From Leisingera sp. ANG1 (GTDB lineage: Bacteria; Pseudomonadota; Alphaproteobacteria; Rhodobacterales; Rhodobacteraceae), in the NCBI RefSeq assembly GCF_000203975.2, contig NZ_AFCF02000001.1:627783-691782 (forward strand): 64,000 nt of DNA, written 5' to 3'. Positions 9,001 through 16,458 of this stretch are shown here, one piece after another. Made by a program: the position numbers and the translations under genes. The first letter of the stretch is position 1; every line of letters begins with the position of its first letter. The notes under the pieces are model-generated. The model was not told the origin of the DNA and did no database searches. It worked only from the letters and a program-made list of their open reading frames with translations.

Positions 9001-10756
9001 GCTGACCGTCCTGAAGCTCCCCCAGAGGCCCCGCAGATGCTTCCAGCTCCGCCCGGTACTTTGCAACATTGGCGGCAGCCTCACCGCCGCCAGAGGACAG
9101 AACCGCCATACCGGCTTTCAACCCGGCGATTGTGGTCTGCGCGGATGCGATCGCACCCGGCACTGAAGCGAGGTAGGAGCTAAGTGCCGAGGCTTGACCC
9201 GCAGCGCCAGCGAGGCCGCCCGCGAGGGCGTTGCTGTTCTCCGCCGCGGTTGCCGCGCTTTCGGCTGCATTGCCGGTTTCAGTAGCGGTGCGCTCAGCCG
9301 CCACGGTTGCGGCATCAAGGCGGGCTTCAGCTTCCGCAAGCGCCGCGCCCAGCTGCTCGATGTCAGCCCGGGCCTTTGCCATGCGTTCGGTTTCATAGAG
9401 ACTGGCGCCGAAAAAGTTGGTCGCAAAGGATGCCGCTTCCAGCTCAGCCTTGGCAGCCTCAAGCGCCTCGCGCGTGGCATCGCGCGCAGCTTCAGCAGCC
9501 CGCCGCATCGCCTCCGCGTTTTTGGCGGTCATGTTTGAATAGAAGGTTTCCGTGGCCGTGTTCAGCACGTCATGCGCCGAGGCCAAGTCACGAATGGCGG
9601 TTTCGAAATTCTCCGCCGCCACTTTCGACTGCTGAAACCCCTGGTAGATGCCCGCGGCAACACCAACCAGGGCGCCGATCCCGGTTGCCAGGGCCGCCAG
9701 GCGCAGCAGCTTCAAACCGCGGATCAGACCCTTGATGGCAACGCCAGCAAGCGCGGCCTTGGTGCTGGTTGCACCCAGAGCGATTTCCAGCGCCACAGCA
9801 GATTTAGCCGCGGCAATGAACTTGACCGGCGCCAACGCCACAGCGGTCACCACGCCCGCCATCGCAGCACCCAGAGGTGCCGCAACCTTCAGCATCAGGC
9901 CCAGGCCGATCGCCGCAGGCCCAACGGCCGCTGTCAGTGCGGCACCCACCGAAATAAACTGCTTGGTGCGATCGCTCAGCCCGTTGAACCATTCCGCGGC
10001 ATCTGCGGCCTGATCGCTCAGCCATTCCAGCGTGGGCGCCAGACCCACTGCGAGCTGATTTGATACACCCCGGCCCACCAGCCCAAGGCGCGAAATCGCG
10101 TCATTGGTGTGCTCGATCTGATCGGCATCGACTTCTGAGACAGCAACGCCAAACCGCTCGATGTCATCGGTCGCGGTGCGCAAGGCTGATCCGTCAATCC
10201 GGGTGAAGATCAGGCCCGCCCGGCTGCCGAACAGCTCCGAGGCCACCGCCGCCCGCTCCGCTTCCGGGACATATTGCGCCAGAGCGGCCTGGATCTTCGC
10301 AAGGCGCTCATCAAGCGGAAGGCGCTGCAGCTGCTGGGCATTCAGATGCAAGCGGGTCAGAGCCTTGGCAGCGGCACCCGTACCGCCCGCCGCCTGGCTG
10401 AGGCGCTTGGTCAGCTGTATAGTGGCCTGCTGCACCTCCCCCATCGAGACGCCAGACAGATCCGCAGCGCGCTCCAGCACCTGCAAGGATTTGACCGTAG
10501 TCCCGAAGGATTGCGCCATTTTGGCTTGGGCATCGATCACCTTCAGGCTGGACTTGACCGCAACCGCAGCGGCGCCGGCCATCGGCAGGGTGAGGCCCAC
10601 CGTCATCTTGCGGCCTACAGCCTCAAACTTGCCGCCCAGACGCACCATGCGGCGTTCCAGGTCACCCATTGCGGCTTTTGAACGCTTCGCGCCCGTTTCG
10701 AAGGCCGCGGAATCCAGCGAAAGAACGCCCCGGAGGGCGCCGATAACTGCGGACAT
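6050..10756 (-). CDS. Phage tail tape measure protein
   Basis: At 1568 aa this is the longest gene in the window. The N-terminus (SFGTTVKSLQVLERAADLSG) is typical of TP901/lambda-type tape measure proteins. It is followed by hydrophobic Ala/Gly stretches, long Ala/Glu-rich helices (about 400-560), and a glycine-rich hydrophobic block at about residues 755-860. The C-terminal FAEGGAHLGG / GERGWEL segment is the usual family ending. The protein sets tail length and helps pass DNA through the membrane. Using the family rule of about 0.15 nm per residue, a tail of roughly 200 nm or more would be expected (inference). It starts one codon after the tail-chaperone stop. Confidence 0.93.
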   Translation of the reverse strand: MSAVIGALRGVLSLDSAAFETGAKRSKAAMGDLERRMVRLGGKFEAVGRKMTVGLTLPMAGAAAVAVKSSLKVIDAQAKMAQSFGTTVKSLQVLERAADLSGVSMGEVQQATIQLTKRLSQAAGGTGAAAKALTRLHLNAQQLQRLPLDERLAKIQAALAQYVPEAERAAVASELFGSRAGLIFTRIDGSALRTATDDIERFGVAVSEVDADQIEHTNDAISRLGLVGRGVSNQLAVGLAPTLEWLSDQAADAAEWFNGLSDRTKQFISVGAALTAAVGPAAIGLGLMLKVAAPLGAAMAGVVTAVALAPVKFIAAAKSAVALEIALGATSTKAALAGVAIKGLIRGLKLLRLAALATGIGALVGVAAGIYQGFQQSKVAAENFETAIRDLASAHDVLNTATETFYSNMTAKNAEAMRRAAEAARDATREALEAAKAELEAASFATNFFGASLYETERMAKARADIEQLGAALAEAEARLDAATVAAERTATETGNAAESAATAAENSNALAGGLAGAAGQASALSSYLASVPGAIASAQTTIAGLKAGMAVLSSGGGEAAANVAKYRAELEASAGPLGELQDGQRDHVQQTIDQQVQLYAQEQQLRGEYQKQLATLNKVKSAGGAASKSAMASLQKEIKERRELLGVTEAQRKKLEAIRLVQQRVGKDALGYSKAQISGLADQLIELDAAEEATRRIADQQERWAENITRTAFEGGSLTDTIEGMLRDIQFQFAHTKIVLPIVGQITGFLGLDNLFLGGGGQAAAGVAGGGGGGGLLNLAGGAFNLFGSGGGGLAGLAGSGGLLGGIGGLASGFGGILSGGGLGASFSSLTGLVSGSIGGLGAIGAAIPAIGVIAAGAAFLKKALSRKFAYSALEGTIGADGFDGYARDHFKGGLFRSDKDIRKALDYDLKTGLSNQAKGLTETLLGMSEALGRGRDALKDYKGHFVSILTSGRSQEQIQKDLARGFETASNQMSELILGASKWSKAGESATETLTRLSTSLLQVNDAFDLLGLSGFKKSLQGADMASGLVDDFGGSEAMTNAVSAYWTGFYSDAERQETTIRRLSAEFKKLGLAMPQSREEFRSLVEGIDRTSASGRKLYADLLKLSGGLGQVLDPRAGISQGVAKQLEAIGKTVADQIEVSRSMAADARASAELWHRTAAKLRDFQDGLLNSGLSGASSAQTAAALRGRYLSALERARGGDTDAAAELPGLAREYLQSARDSAGSALEFNRIAAQVQAEIHQMTALADAAGDADERLADLLDEQTSVLTELGEYLQTANASSKKFGEDVAQYQDRLKALGADIVEASKNPGIAEVSPTGPMSELFGELTGGLSSVKAPMNSLTSMLGKLRDAVNADRRDRNRNAKIAGLQVKGGDAATAAKRPQEIAEKFNALREKYGVSLHGQKRSISVNKDGQLVTSFDYYGGTPKKLAEFKKALKDEFGTASFGNVVSSANSKASKAAVQAESLRKQIRSMGGIPQFAEGGAHLGGWRIVGERGWELENTGPSRVVSHSDSVAMLDNRQVVRSVEGLAKQVAVQGQRMEMMVRKVAQYLEDWDEVGQPEVRV

Positions 10757-11170
10757 CTACTGCCCCTTTTTGCTCTGAAAGTGCATGTTCAGCAGACCCG
10801 CGCGCAGCTGCGCCAGTTCTGCGGCCCGATTGCGTTCGGCAGGCTTCTTGCCGCCGATCGCCTTGGTGAAATCCGGCATCTTGCCGGGGTTGTGGATGGC
10901 AAATTGCGTGAGAATGCCCAGCTCCTGATTGAGCACCCGCCGCGCTGCGAATTCGGCATCCTTGGCCTTGATCCGGGCGCGGGTGATCAGGTCGAATTCG
11001 CGCAGGCTGACGTGCCAGAATTCGGCGTGATGCAAGCCCAGCTCACACCACACCGAAAACAGCTTGTGCCAGTCTATGCGGCTGGGCTTTTCGCGTTTCC
11101 CGCGTCGTCCTCTTCTTCCGCTTCCTCGCCCTCTTCGGCCTTCAGAAACGGGAAGGCGATCGACAGGCAT
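10757..11170 (-). CDS. Tail assembly chaperone, T-like frameshift extension
   Basis: This reading frame has no good independent start. Its first 25 codons are an Arg/Gly-rich stretch read out of frame from the acidic end of the upstream chaperone. The conserved part begins at about residue 28 (RIDWHKLFSVWCELG). The canonical slippery heptamer GGGAAAC at 11095-11101 lets ribosomes slip by -1 from the upstream frame into this one. That makes a G-T fusion of about 227 aa in addition to the 121-aa product. The arrangement between tail tube and tape measure genes is that of lambda G/GT. The fusion binds the tape measure protein during tail assembly (family knowledge). Confidence 0.85.
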   Translation of the reverse strand: MPVDRLPVSEGRRGRGSGRRGRRGKREKPSRIDWHKLFSVWCELGLHHAEFWHVSLREFDLITRARIKAKDAEFAARRVLNQELGILTQFAIHNPGKMPDFTKAIGGKKPAERNRAAELAQLRAGLLNMHFQSKKGQ

Positions 11171-11439
11171 TCGCCAAGGTGAACCGCAGCCGCATTGGCA
11201 CCGCCCAAGGCGTCCAGGATCTTCGCCGCCTCTTCACGTTCGACCCCCTTGCCGTCGTCAAGGAACGCCGCCCAGGCATCGATCACCAGATTTACGCCGC
11301 CGCTGCCGTCAATCAGATGCTCCAGAAGATCACCGATCGGCTTGCCGCCTTGCAGCTGCTCCAGCCGGGCCTGCGCCAGGGTGGAAGCCTTCAGCTTGTG
11401 GGTCTTACGGCCCACTTTCACAGTGTGAGTGCTGATCAT
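11074..11439 (-). CDS. Tail assembly chaperone, G-like
   Basis: This 121-aa protein is encoded upstream of the tape measure gene and overlaps the tail tube stop by 4 nt. The N-terminal part is a compact alpha/beta region (HTVKVGRKTHKLKASTL). The C-terminus turns highly acidic (EEGEEAEEEDDAG) just where the slippery heptamer lies, then stops after AKSPAA. In lambda-like phages the short product and its frameshifted extension are made in a fixed ratio and coat the tape measure protein before the tube polymerises around it. Confidence 0.85.
   Translation of the reverse strand: MISTHTVKVGRKTHKLKASTLAQARLEQLQGGKPIGDLLEHLIDGSGGVNLVIDAWAAFLDDGKGVEREEAAKILDALGGANAAAVHLGECLSIAFPFLKAEEGEEAEEEDDAGNAKSPAA
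11095..11101 (-). promoter_or_regulatory. Programmed -1 frameshift slippery site GGGAAAC
   Basis: In the G frame the heptamer reads G GGA AAC, the textbook X XXY YYZ form. After slippage it reads GGG AAA. It lies six codons before the G stop and inside the overlap with the T frame, exactly as in lambda-type tail chaperone genes. I did not identify a clear downstream pseudoknot. Confidence 0.85.
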
Positions 11440-11885
11440 ACCGCGGCGCCTTTCGTCCAGGTCACGAGGCCAGTCGGGCGCAGCTTCAGATCAGTCATCA
11501 GGTCGCCATCCTGATCCACCGACGGAATCGACGGGTTCAGGAACGCCTGATACTTGAACATGTCACCGGCGGACTGCACACCGTCCTCCGGCGGCAGTTT
11601 CACGCGGAAATACACCGGCTTACCTGCGGCCTTGTAGGCCAGGGCCTGTTCATAGAGGCTGGTGGAATAAAAGCAGTTCAGCGTCAGTTCGCTGGTATCG
11701 GTCAGACCGACGCCCCATTCCTTGCTGCGGCCCGGGCTGTCCAGCGAAGTGCGGTCGCGGTATTCCTGACTTTCCTCCGGAATGCCGACCGTTTTACAGC
11801 CCTTGATAACGACATAGTTTCCATCCACGTCATCCGCCGACCATTCGATGTCGCACAGATCACCAGGAACGACTTTCTGAGCCAT
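11436..11885 (-). CDS. Phage major tail tube protein
   Basis: This 149-aa protein matches lambda-type tail tube proteins in length and pattern: an N-terminal VVPGDLCDIEW, a central DRTSLDSPGRSKEWGVGL loop, and a C-terminal YQAFLNPSIPSV strand followed by LRPTGLVTWTKG. A GAAAGGA site precedes the ATG. It polymerises into the inner tail tube. It sits between the tail terminator and the tail chaperone, the standard siphovirus order. Confidence 0.88.
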   Translation of the reverse strand: MAQKVVPGDLCDIEWSADDVDGNYVVIKGCKTVGIPEESQEYRDRTSLDSPGRSKEWGVGLTDTSELTLNCFYSTSLYEQALAYKAAGKPVYFRVKLPPEDGVQSAGDMFKYQAFLNPSIPSVDQDGDLMTDLKLRPTGLVTWTKGAAV

Positions 11886-11932
11886 TTCCTATCCTTTCAC
11901 GATGATGATGATTGCCGGTCACCCGGCGATGG

Positions 11933-12289
11933 TTAGGCGCGGTAGCGCACCCGGAAATCCAGCTGCTGCAGCCGGATCACATCGCCGCCGGATTCTGCTG
12001 GTCCGTCCCGGCGGGATATCTCTTTGCAGCGGATCACAGATCCGCCGCGAAACCCTGTCAGGGTCTGGGACACTTGCCGCGCGGCAAGCATCATCTCTTC
12101 ATAAGTTTCCGCGTAGACATTCACCTGAATGCGGGCCGTCTCATTTCCGGCCCGGTCTTTCAGAGTATAGCGGGTGCTGTTGCTGATCATCTGCAGGGTA
12201 ATCCGCGGAAAGCCTTCCGCATCGTCAAAACCGCCCCAGACAACCGGATGCCCAAGAGGCTCCAGCGCGCTGTAGATATCGTATTCCAT
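11933..12289 (-). CDS. Phage tail terminator / completion protein (DUF3168-like)
   Basis: This 118-aa protein begins MEYDIYSAL, has RITLQMISNSTRYTLKD as its central strand, and VRYRA at the end. This is the texture of DUF3168, which includes tail terminator proteins of siphoviruses that cap the tube and join it to the head. It is coupled to the HK97-gp10-like gene (TGATG at 12289). Neighbours on both sides support the role. Confidence 0.8.
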   Translation of the reverse strand: MEYDIYSALEPLGHPVVWGGFDDAEGFPRITLQMISNSTRYTLKDRAGNETARIQVNVYAETYEEMMLAARQVSQTLTGFRGGSVIRCKEISRRDGPAESGGDVIRLQQLDFRVRYRA

Positions 12290-12762
12290 CAGCCTGCCGC
12301 CTTCGCTGCCTTGCGTGCTGCGCGCTCCACAGCCTTTTCAATTTCCGCCCAGACCTCTTTGCGCAGGATCTGCAGCATGCGCTCCCTGTTCGCGTCCCAG
12401 GCGGGCCGCATGAACGGATCCGCCATGACCGCGCCAACATATTTGCCGCTCGCATGACGGCGCGGCCCTGTGCCAAACTCAATCAGATGCGCGTGCGGCG
12501 CGTGGGAACCGTCGGCTTCCACAGGCCCCACATAGAGCGAGACTTTGGCCCGCCCCCGATCTCCCCTTGCCTCGCCCTGCTGGCGGGGGGAAAGCTTGCT
12601 GGTGATCGCAATCTCAAAGGCCGAATTTTCAGCGCCTTGCTTCACCGGCTGCAGCGCCTTCTTCATGGCCCGGCGCATGACTCCCTTGGCCGTACCGCGC
12701 GCCAGTTCCGACAGGGCGCGTTCAATATCTCCCGCCCCCTCGATTTTCATTTTCATGGACAT
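12289..12762 (-). CDS. HK97 gp10-like neck / tail component
   Basis: This 157-aa protein starts MSMKMKIEGAGDIERAL. It contains the family signature HAHLIEFGTGPRRH near residues 85-100 and PFMRPAWDANRE near residue 115. Proteins of the HK97-gp10 family sit at the head-tail junction and help tail completion. The C-terminus is a Lys/Ala-rich helix. The gene lies directly downstream of the head-tail adaptor, in conserved order. Confidence 0.88.
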   Translation of the reverse strand: MSMKMKIEGAGDIERALSELARGTAKGVMRRAMKKALQPVKQGAENSAFEIAITSKLSPRQQGEARGDRGRAKVSLYVGPVEADGSHAPHAHLIEFGTGPRRHASGKYVGAVMADPFMRPAWDANRERMLQILRKEVWAEIEKAVERAARKAAKAAG

Positions 12763-12763
12763 G

Positions 12764-13099
12764 TCACGCCTCCGGCGGTCTGACCTTCCAGGCCGTGAAT
12801 TCCAGCCAGCGGCGGCGGCCGATCACCTTGACGCCGGAAATCTGCCAATCGCTGCCCTCAAAACGCAGCCGGTTTTCTCCGGTAATCGCCGCGGTGCGCG
12901 CGGTGTAGCCGACGGTAAAGCGCGCATCCGCTTTTTGCTCGACCGCCCCCGCCTGCCAGCGCTCAGTGTCGCTGACCGGCTCAAAACCAGCTTGAACCAG
13001 AAACAGCTCTTGCCAAACATCGCGCTTCTTTTCACCCAGGTTGTTCTTACCAGGGCCGCGCTCCAAAAAGATCACCTTGCGGTCCAGAAGCCTGCCCAT
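12764..13099 (-). CDS. Phage head-tail adaptor / head closure protein
   Basis: This protein of about 111 aa fits the SPP1 gp16-like head-closure (Phage_H_T_join) family: GRLLDRKVIFLERG at the start and RFEGSDWQISGVKVIGRRRWLEFTA late, with beta-barrel alternation between. The start at 13099 leaves 1 nt after the connector stop. An alternative ATG at 13114 overlaps the connector by 14 nt. The protein closes the portal channel after packaging and provides the tail docking surface. Confidence 0.8.
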   Translation of the reverse strand: MGRLLDRKVIFLERGPGKNNLGEKKRDVWQELFLVQAGFEPVSDTERWQAGAVEQKADARFTVGYTARTAAITGENRLRFEGSDWQISGVKVIGRRRWLEFTAWKVRPPEA

Positions 13100-13100
13100 A

Positions 13101-13676
13101 TCAGGCCACCTCATACGGGCGGCGGTAGCGCGCCTGCTTGATTAGACGATGCACGCCGAACGACATGCGAGGCGTATCTTCCGCCTCGATCGCGATCCCG
13201 GCCTCAAACCATTCCTTTGCCTGCAGCAGGATTGCCTGCCGCAAGCGGTTAAATGTAGGCTGATCAGGTCCGCCGACACGGGCCCGCACCCGCAGCACAT
13301 CGCCTGCCGCGCTGTTGCCAGCCCAAGACGCCCCAAGCACTAACTGAGGCTCATCGTATGCCTGCTGAACCCAAGCCCCCACCAGCGGCTGATCAGTCCA
13401 GCCGCCCGCCCCATTGTCCAGGGCAAGCCCGGTCAACTCGATCACCGGCAGAACCGGGAACCACCAGCGGCACCAGCTCCCACGGGTAACCACAAATTCA
13501 ACTTCCCGGGGCGTCAGCGGGTAACCTGTTGCAGTGGAAATCGCGGCCTCTGCGGACTCCAGCGCAAGCTGCAAGGCGCCGTCGTCATCCAGATCGCCTG
13601 CCGCCATGTGAACGGACTTCTTGAAGTCCTCCAGGTCGACACCAGCAACGATTTCCGCCTGTTCGATTACCCGCAT
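13101..13676 (-). CDS. Head-tail connector protein (gp6-like)
   Basis: This 191-aa protein has the classic gp6-like pattern: LEDFKKSVHMAAGDLDDDGALQ early, STATGYPLT, then a long central beta part, and a C-terminal helix ending in IKQARYRRPYE. Such proteins form a ring beneath the portal. It lies between the small coiled-coil protein and the head-closure gene in the normal HK97-type order. Confidence 0.82.
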   Translation of the reverse strand: MRVIEQAEIVAGVDLEDFKKSVHMAAGDLDDDGALQLALESAEAAISTATGYPLTPREVEFVVTRGSWCRWWFPVLPVIELTGLALDNGAGGWTDQPLVGAWVQQAYDEPQLVLGASWAGNSAAGDVLRVRARVGGPDQPTFNRLRQAILLQAKEWFEAGIAIEAEDTPRMSFGVHRLIKQARYRRPYEVA

Positions 13677-13688
13677 CGCACGCGCCCC

Positions 13689-14051
13689 TTACTTGCTCGC
13701 GCCCTGCTTCGGCGGCTCGCCGGAAGCCTTGGCACCCTTGCTGGCGGCCTCAGCCGCGCCTGCCGGTTCGCCACCAGCTTTGCCCGCCTCTTCCGCCGCC
13801 TGCTCTTTCTCGGCCAGGGCTTCCTCGCGGGCCTTCAGATCAGCTTCGCGCTGCGCCAGCTCGGCCAGCTTCGCGGACACATCAGCGCCCGCCTCGCCGT
13901 CCGCATTCGGCGCGGAATCAACCTCTTCCGGGTCAAAGGGTTTGCAGGTGCCCTTGGGCCACTTCGCGATGGTCGCCGGTTCAAAACCGGCAACGTCGCC
14001 TTTGACGTAGCGGCCATGGGTTTTCAGGAATTTCACGATTTGCTTTGACAT
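13689..14051 (-). CDS. Small head-region protein with Ala/Glu-rich helix
   Basis: The start is set at MSKQIVKFLKTHGRYV; a longer form from 14084 has a poorer context. The protein is about 120 aa. Residues 1-45 form a compact N-terminal part (KTHGRYVKGDVAGFEP), and the rest is a charged Ala/Glu/Lys-rich coiled-coil-like helix that becomes Gly/Ala-rich. Its position between capsid and connector matches capsid-associated accessory proteins such as lambda FI or small fibres. No family was identified. Confidence 0.6.
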   Translation of the reverse strand: MSKQIVKFLKTHGRYVKGDVAGFEPATIAKWPKGTCKPFDPEEVDSAPNADGEAGADVSAKLAELAQREADLKAREEALAEKEQAAEEAGKAGGEPAGAAEAASKGAKASGEPPKQGASK

Positions 14052-14083
14052 GTCAGAACTTCCGTTTCTGAGAGAAGGTTTCA

Positions 14084-14104
14084 CCCTGGCGGCAACCGCC
14101 AGGG
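14084..14104 (-). terminator. Strong hairpin after the capsid gene
   Basis: CCCTGGCGG and CCGCCAGGG form a perfect 9-bp stem with a 3-nt loop just downstream of the capsid stop. There is no T run. It may therefore stabilise the capsid mRNA end or cause partial termination rather than act as a full terminator. Confidence 0.55.
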
Positions 14105-14122
14105 CAGGTTTTCAAGCCGGGA

Positions 14123-15439
14123 TTACAGAGACCAGCCGACGCCGTTCAGGCCCGCGATTGCCTCATCATGAGCCGGGGCCATGTCATGCTCCGCAATCGC
14201 CCGCATCAGCGTCAGGTCGTTCTGGAATGCCGAAATGGTGTTGCCGCCGGTATCCACGTAAGAGGCCTCAGTGCTCGAACCCAGGGTGATATCCATGGAG
14301 TCGCCGATCATGATTTCGCTGAATTCCGCGAAATAAATCTCGGTTTCGTCGCCACCGCCGCCCAGGTTGTCCGGGATCTGCGAGGTGGTCTTGATCGGCG
14401 CACCGTGCAGAGTGCCCTTTTCGTCGATCGACGGGAACACCTTGAAGCCATTGGCGCGCACAAGGCTGCCGAGGAAATTCTTGGTCGAAGCCCGCATAAT
14501 CCAGCCCGGGTTGACCAGGCCGACATCTGCATCTTCCACCTTGCTCACACACCGCCGGATCGCGGCTTCAACAGCCGCAACATCGCTTGCAACCGCATCC
14601 TGCCAGTGATCCGCCAGCGCCCACTGCCGCAGGCCTTTCGGCAAATCGCCGGTTCCGTCGAAGCGCAGGAAGGCCAAGTCGTTTTTCAGGCCCATTTCCT
14701 TGAGGATCGCATCGCGCACCATCAGCGCGATCGACGCGCTGGAATGGCGCAGCAGCGAGTTGCCAACCGGCACCAGCGAGGTCAACTTACGGAACTTCTC
14801 TTCAACCTTGTCGAAAGTCGGTTCGCTTTCGGTGATCGCAGCATTCTCAGCGCCATAGCTGGCCGTCGGCGGCGTTGCCAGACGCGCATTGCGCAGCTCA
14901 CCCGCGGGCAGGTCATGCACCACGGCCCCCGAGTTGCGGACAGTCACGCGCGGGCGCAGCAGGCCGATCACCGCCTCGCCCTGCGGGCGCGGCAGGGTCA
15001 CACCGCCGGCACTTTCGGTGGCACCGGACAGCGCAGCAGAAATGGCGGTGTGGCCGTCCTTCTCCAAGCGCTCCACCGCCTTGTCGCGGTCACCCTTGGC
15101 GTTGATCAGCGCATGAGCCATGAAGCCAACTTCGATGGCCTCCTGGCCCGGCTGCTTGGGGCGGGCAGGAGCTGCGGGAGACGAACCACCTGCAGCGGCG
15201 CCGGTTTCGACTTCCGAGGTCGCAGTTGCCGCCTTGGCCGCTTCCACCGCCTCGGCACGCTGGACACTCGCCTGCGCCTTCTCGAATTCGGCTTTGGAAG
15301 CGTTGAAAGCAGCGACCGCGGCGTCAAAGTCTTCGGCCTTCGTATCGTCGGCGGCCTCCAAAGCCTCGATCGCCTTGGCCTTGGTTTCCATGTCTTCCGC
15401 CGCCGCCTTCATAACGCGGCGCAGATCGTTCAGGTCCAT
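14123..15439 (-). CDS. HK97-fold major capsid protein
   Basis: This protein of about 438 aa starts at MDLNDLRRVMK, with AAGGAG at good spacing. Residues 1-105 form a charged coiled-coil delta/scaffold domain ending in an Ala/Pro-rich linker, where the phage protease should cut. The core then follows: HTAISAALSGATESAGGVTL, the E-loop and P-domain region LTSLVPVGNSLLRHSS, and NPGWIMRASTKNFLGSLV. This is the standard phage_capsid HK97 pattern. The adjacent portal and protease genes confirm the head module. Confidence 0.95.
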   Translation of the reverse strand: MDLNDLRRVMKAAAEDMETKAKAIEALEAADDTKAEDFDAAVAAFNASKAEFEKAQASVQRAEAVEAAKAATATSEVETGAAAGGSSPAAPARPKQPGQEAIEVGFMAHALINAKGDRDKAVERLEKDGHTAISAALSGATESAGGVTLPRPQGEAVIGLLRPRVTVRNSGAVVHDLPAGELRNARLATPPTASYGAENAAITESEPTFDKVEEKFRKLTSLVPVGNSLLRHSSASIALMVRDAILKEMGLKNDLAFLRFDGTGDLPKGLRQWALADHWQDAVASDVAAVEAAIRRCVSKVEDADVGLVNPGWIMRASTKNFLGSLVRANGFKVFPSIDEKGTLHGAPIKTTSQIPDNLGGGGDETEIYFAEFSEIMIGDSMDITLGSSTEASYVDTGGNTISAFQNDLTLMRAIAEHDMAPAHDEAIAGLNGVGWSL

Positions 15440-15534
15440 GTTGTTTCTCCTTGTCATGGAAGGCTGCAGGCACGCAGCCAGCTATCCCCGCCGCGAATGC
15501 GCAGGGTGATCACAGGCAAAACTGCCAGCGAATT

Positions 15535-16458
15535 TCAGTGGGAAGCTGCGGCCTTTGCAGCCTCTGCCTGCGCCAGGTAGGCGCGGGATTTCTGGCGCGG
15601 CTTGGGCGCGTACAGGCCGCCGATGCGCGCCATGAATTCCGGCACGGTTTCGATTGCATCAGCAAGGCCGCGCTCGATCGCATCCGGCCCCCAGAACACA
15701 TCGCCGCCGTCGGCGTCGTTGTCTGTGCGGCTCATGCGGCCCGGCACATCAGCGGCGGCAATGCCGCGGCCCTCCGCCACCGCCGCCAGGAAATCCGCCT
15801 CCATGGTATCAAGCCGCGTCTGCGCCAGCTTCTGCCCTTCTTCCGTGGAAAGGTCCGGGCGCTTGGCCCCGGCGTGCTCCGAGGTCAGAATGAAATACTG
15901 AAACCCGCCCATGCCCGGCTGCACCGGCTGATCCGCAGTCATCATCGTGCCGACAGATCCCACCCAGGAACCCGGCGTCAGGCTGATATCGGTGCACTGG
16001 CTGACCACCCAATACCCCGCCGACGCGGCCAGGGGGTGCACAATCCCATGCACAGGCTTTTCCTTTGCAGCAGCCTTGACGGCTTCGACAGCAGCTTGAA
16101 TGCCCATGACCGACCCGCCCGGCGTGTCATAGATCATTACGGTTGCCTGCACCTCATCGCTGGCAGTGACCTCGGCCATGGTTTCCGCAATGCCGTGGTA
16201 GGTGGTCCAGCCCAGGTAACGCTCCAGGAGGGCGGAATTGGGCGTCAGAACCCCCCGCACCGGGACAAAAGCAATTCCCCGGTGAACGGCGTAACGCTGG
16301 CCGCGCTCGATCGAAACCCCCTCTGCTGCGAGGGCCGTCATTGCTGCGGACAGTTCCGCCACCTCTTTCGGCAGATCCATCTGCAACGAAGGCAAGGCGG
16401 ACTCATGGATGGCAAGCGGGCCGCTTCCGACCAGGGCGCCAATTTTCGGCTGGCTCAT
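15535..16458 (-). CDS. Prohead maturation protease, S49 (SppA-like)
   Basis: This 307-aa serine protease belongs to the S49 family used by many siphoviruses to trim capsid delta domains. IYDTPGGSVMG (near 109-119) builds the oxyanion region. HPLAASAGYW (141-150) holds the likely nucleophile Ser146. SWVGSVGTMM follows as usual. It overlaps the portal stop by 4 nt (ATGA). The C-terminal 40 residues are Ala/Lys-rich and may act as an internal scaffold. Confidence 0.9.
   Translation of the reverse strand: MSQPKIGALVGSGPLAIHESALPSLQMDLPKEVAELSAAMTALAAEGVSIERGQRYAVHRGIAFVPVRGVLTPNSALLERYLGWTTYHGIAETMAEVTASDEVQATVMIYDTPGGSVMGIQAAVEAVKAAAKEKPVHGIVHPLAASAGYWVVSQCTDISLTPGSWVGSVGTMMTADQPVQPGMGGFQYFILTSEHAGAKRPDLSTEEGQKLAQTRLDTMEADFLAAVAEGRGIAAADVPGRMSRTDNDADGGDVFWGPDAIERGLADAIETVPEFMARIGGLYAPKPRQKSRAYLAQAEAAKAAASH

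Noticed and set aside
10757-11170. Independent start of the T-like tail chaperone at 11170
   Set aside because: The first 25 residues are Arg/Gly-rich out-of-frame translation of the acidic chaperone end. Expression by -1 frameshift explains the gene better.
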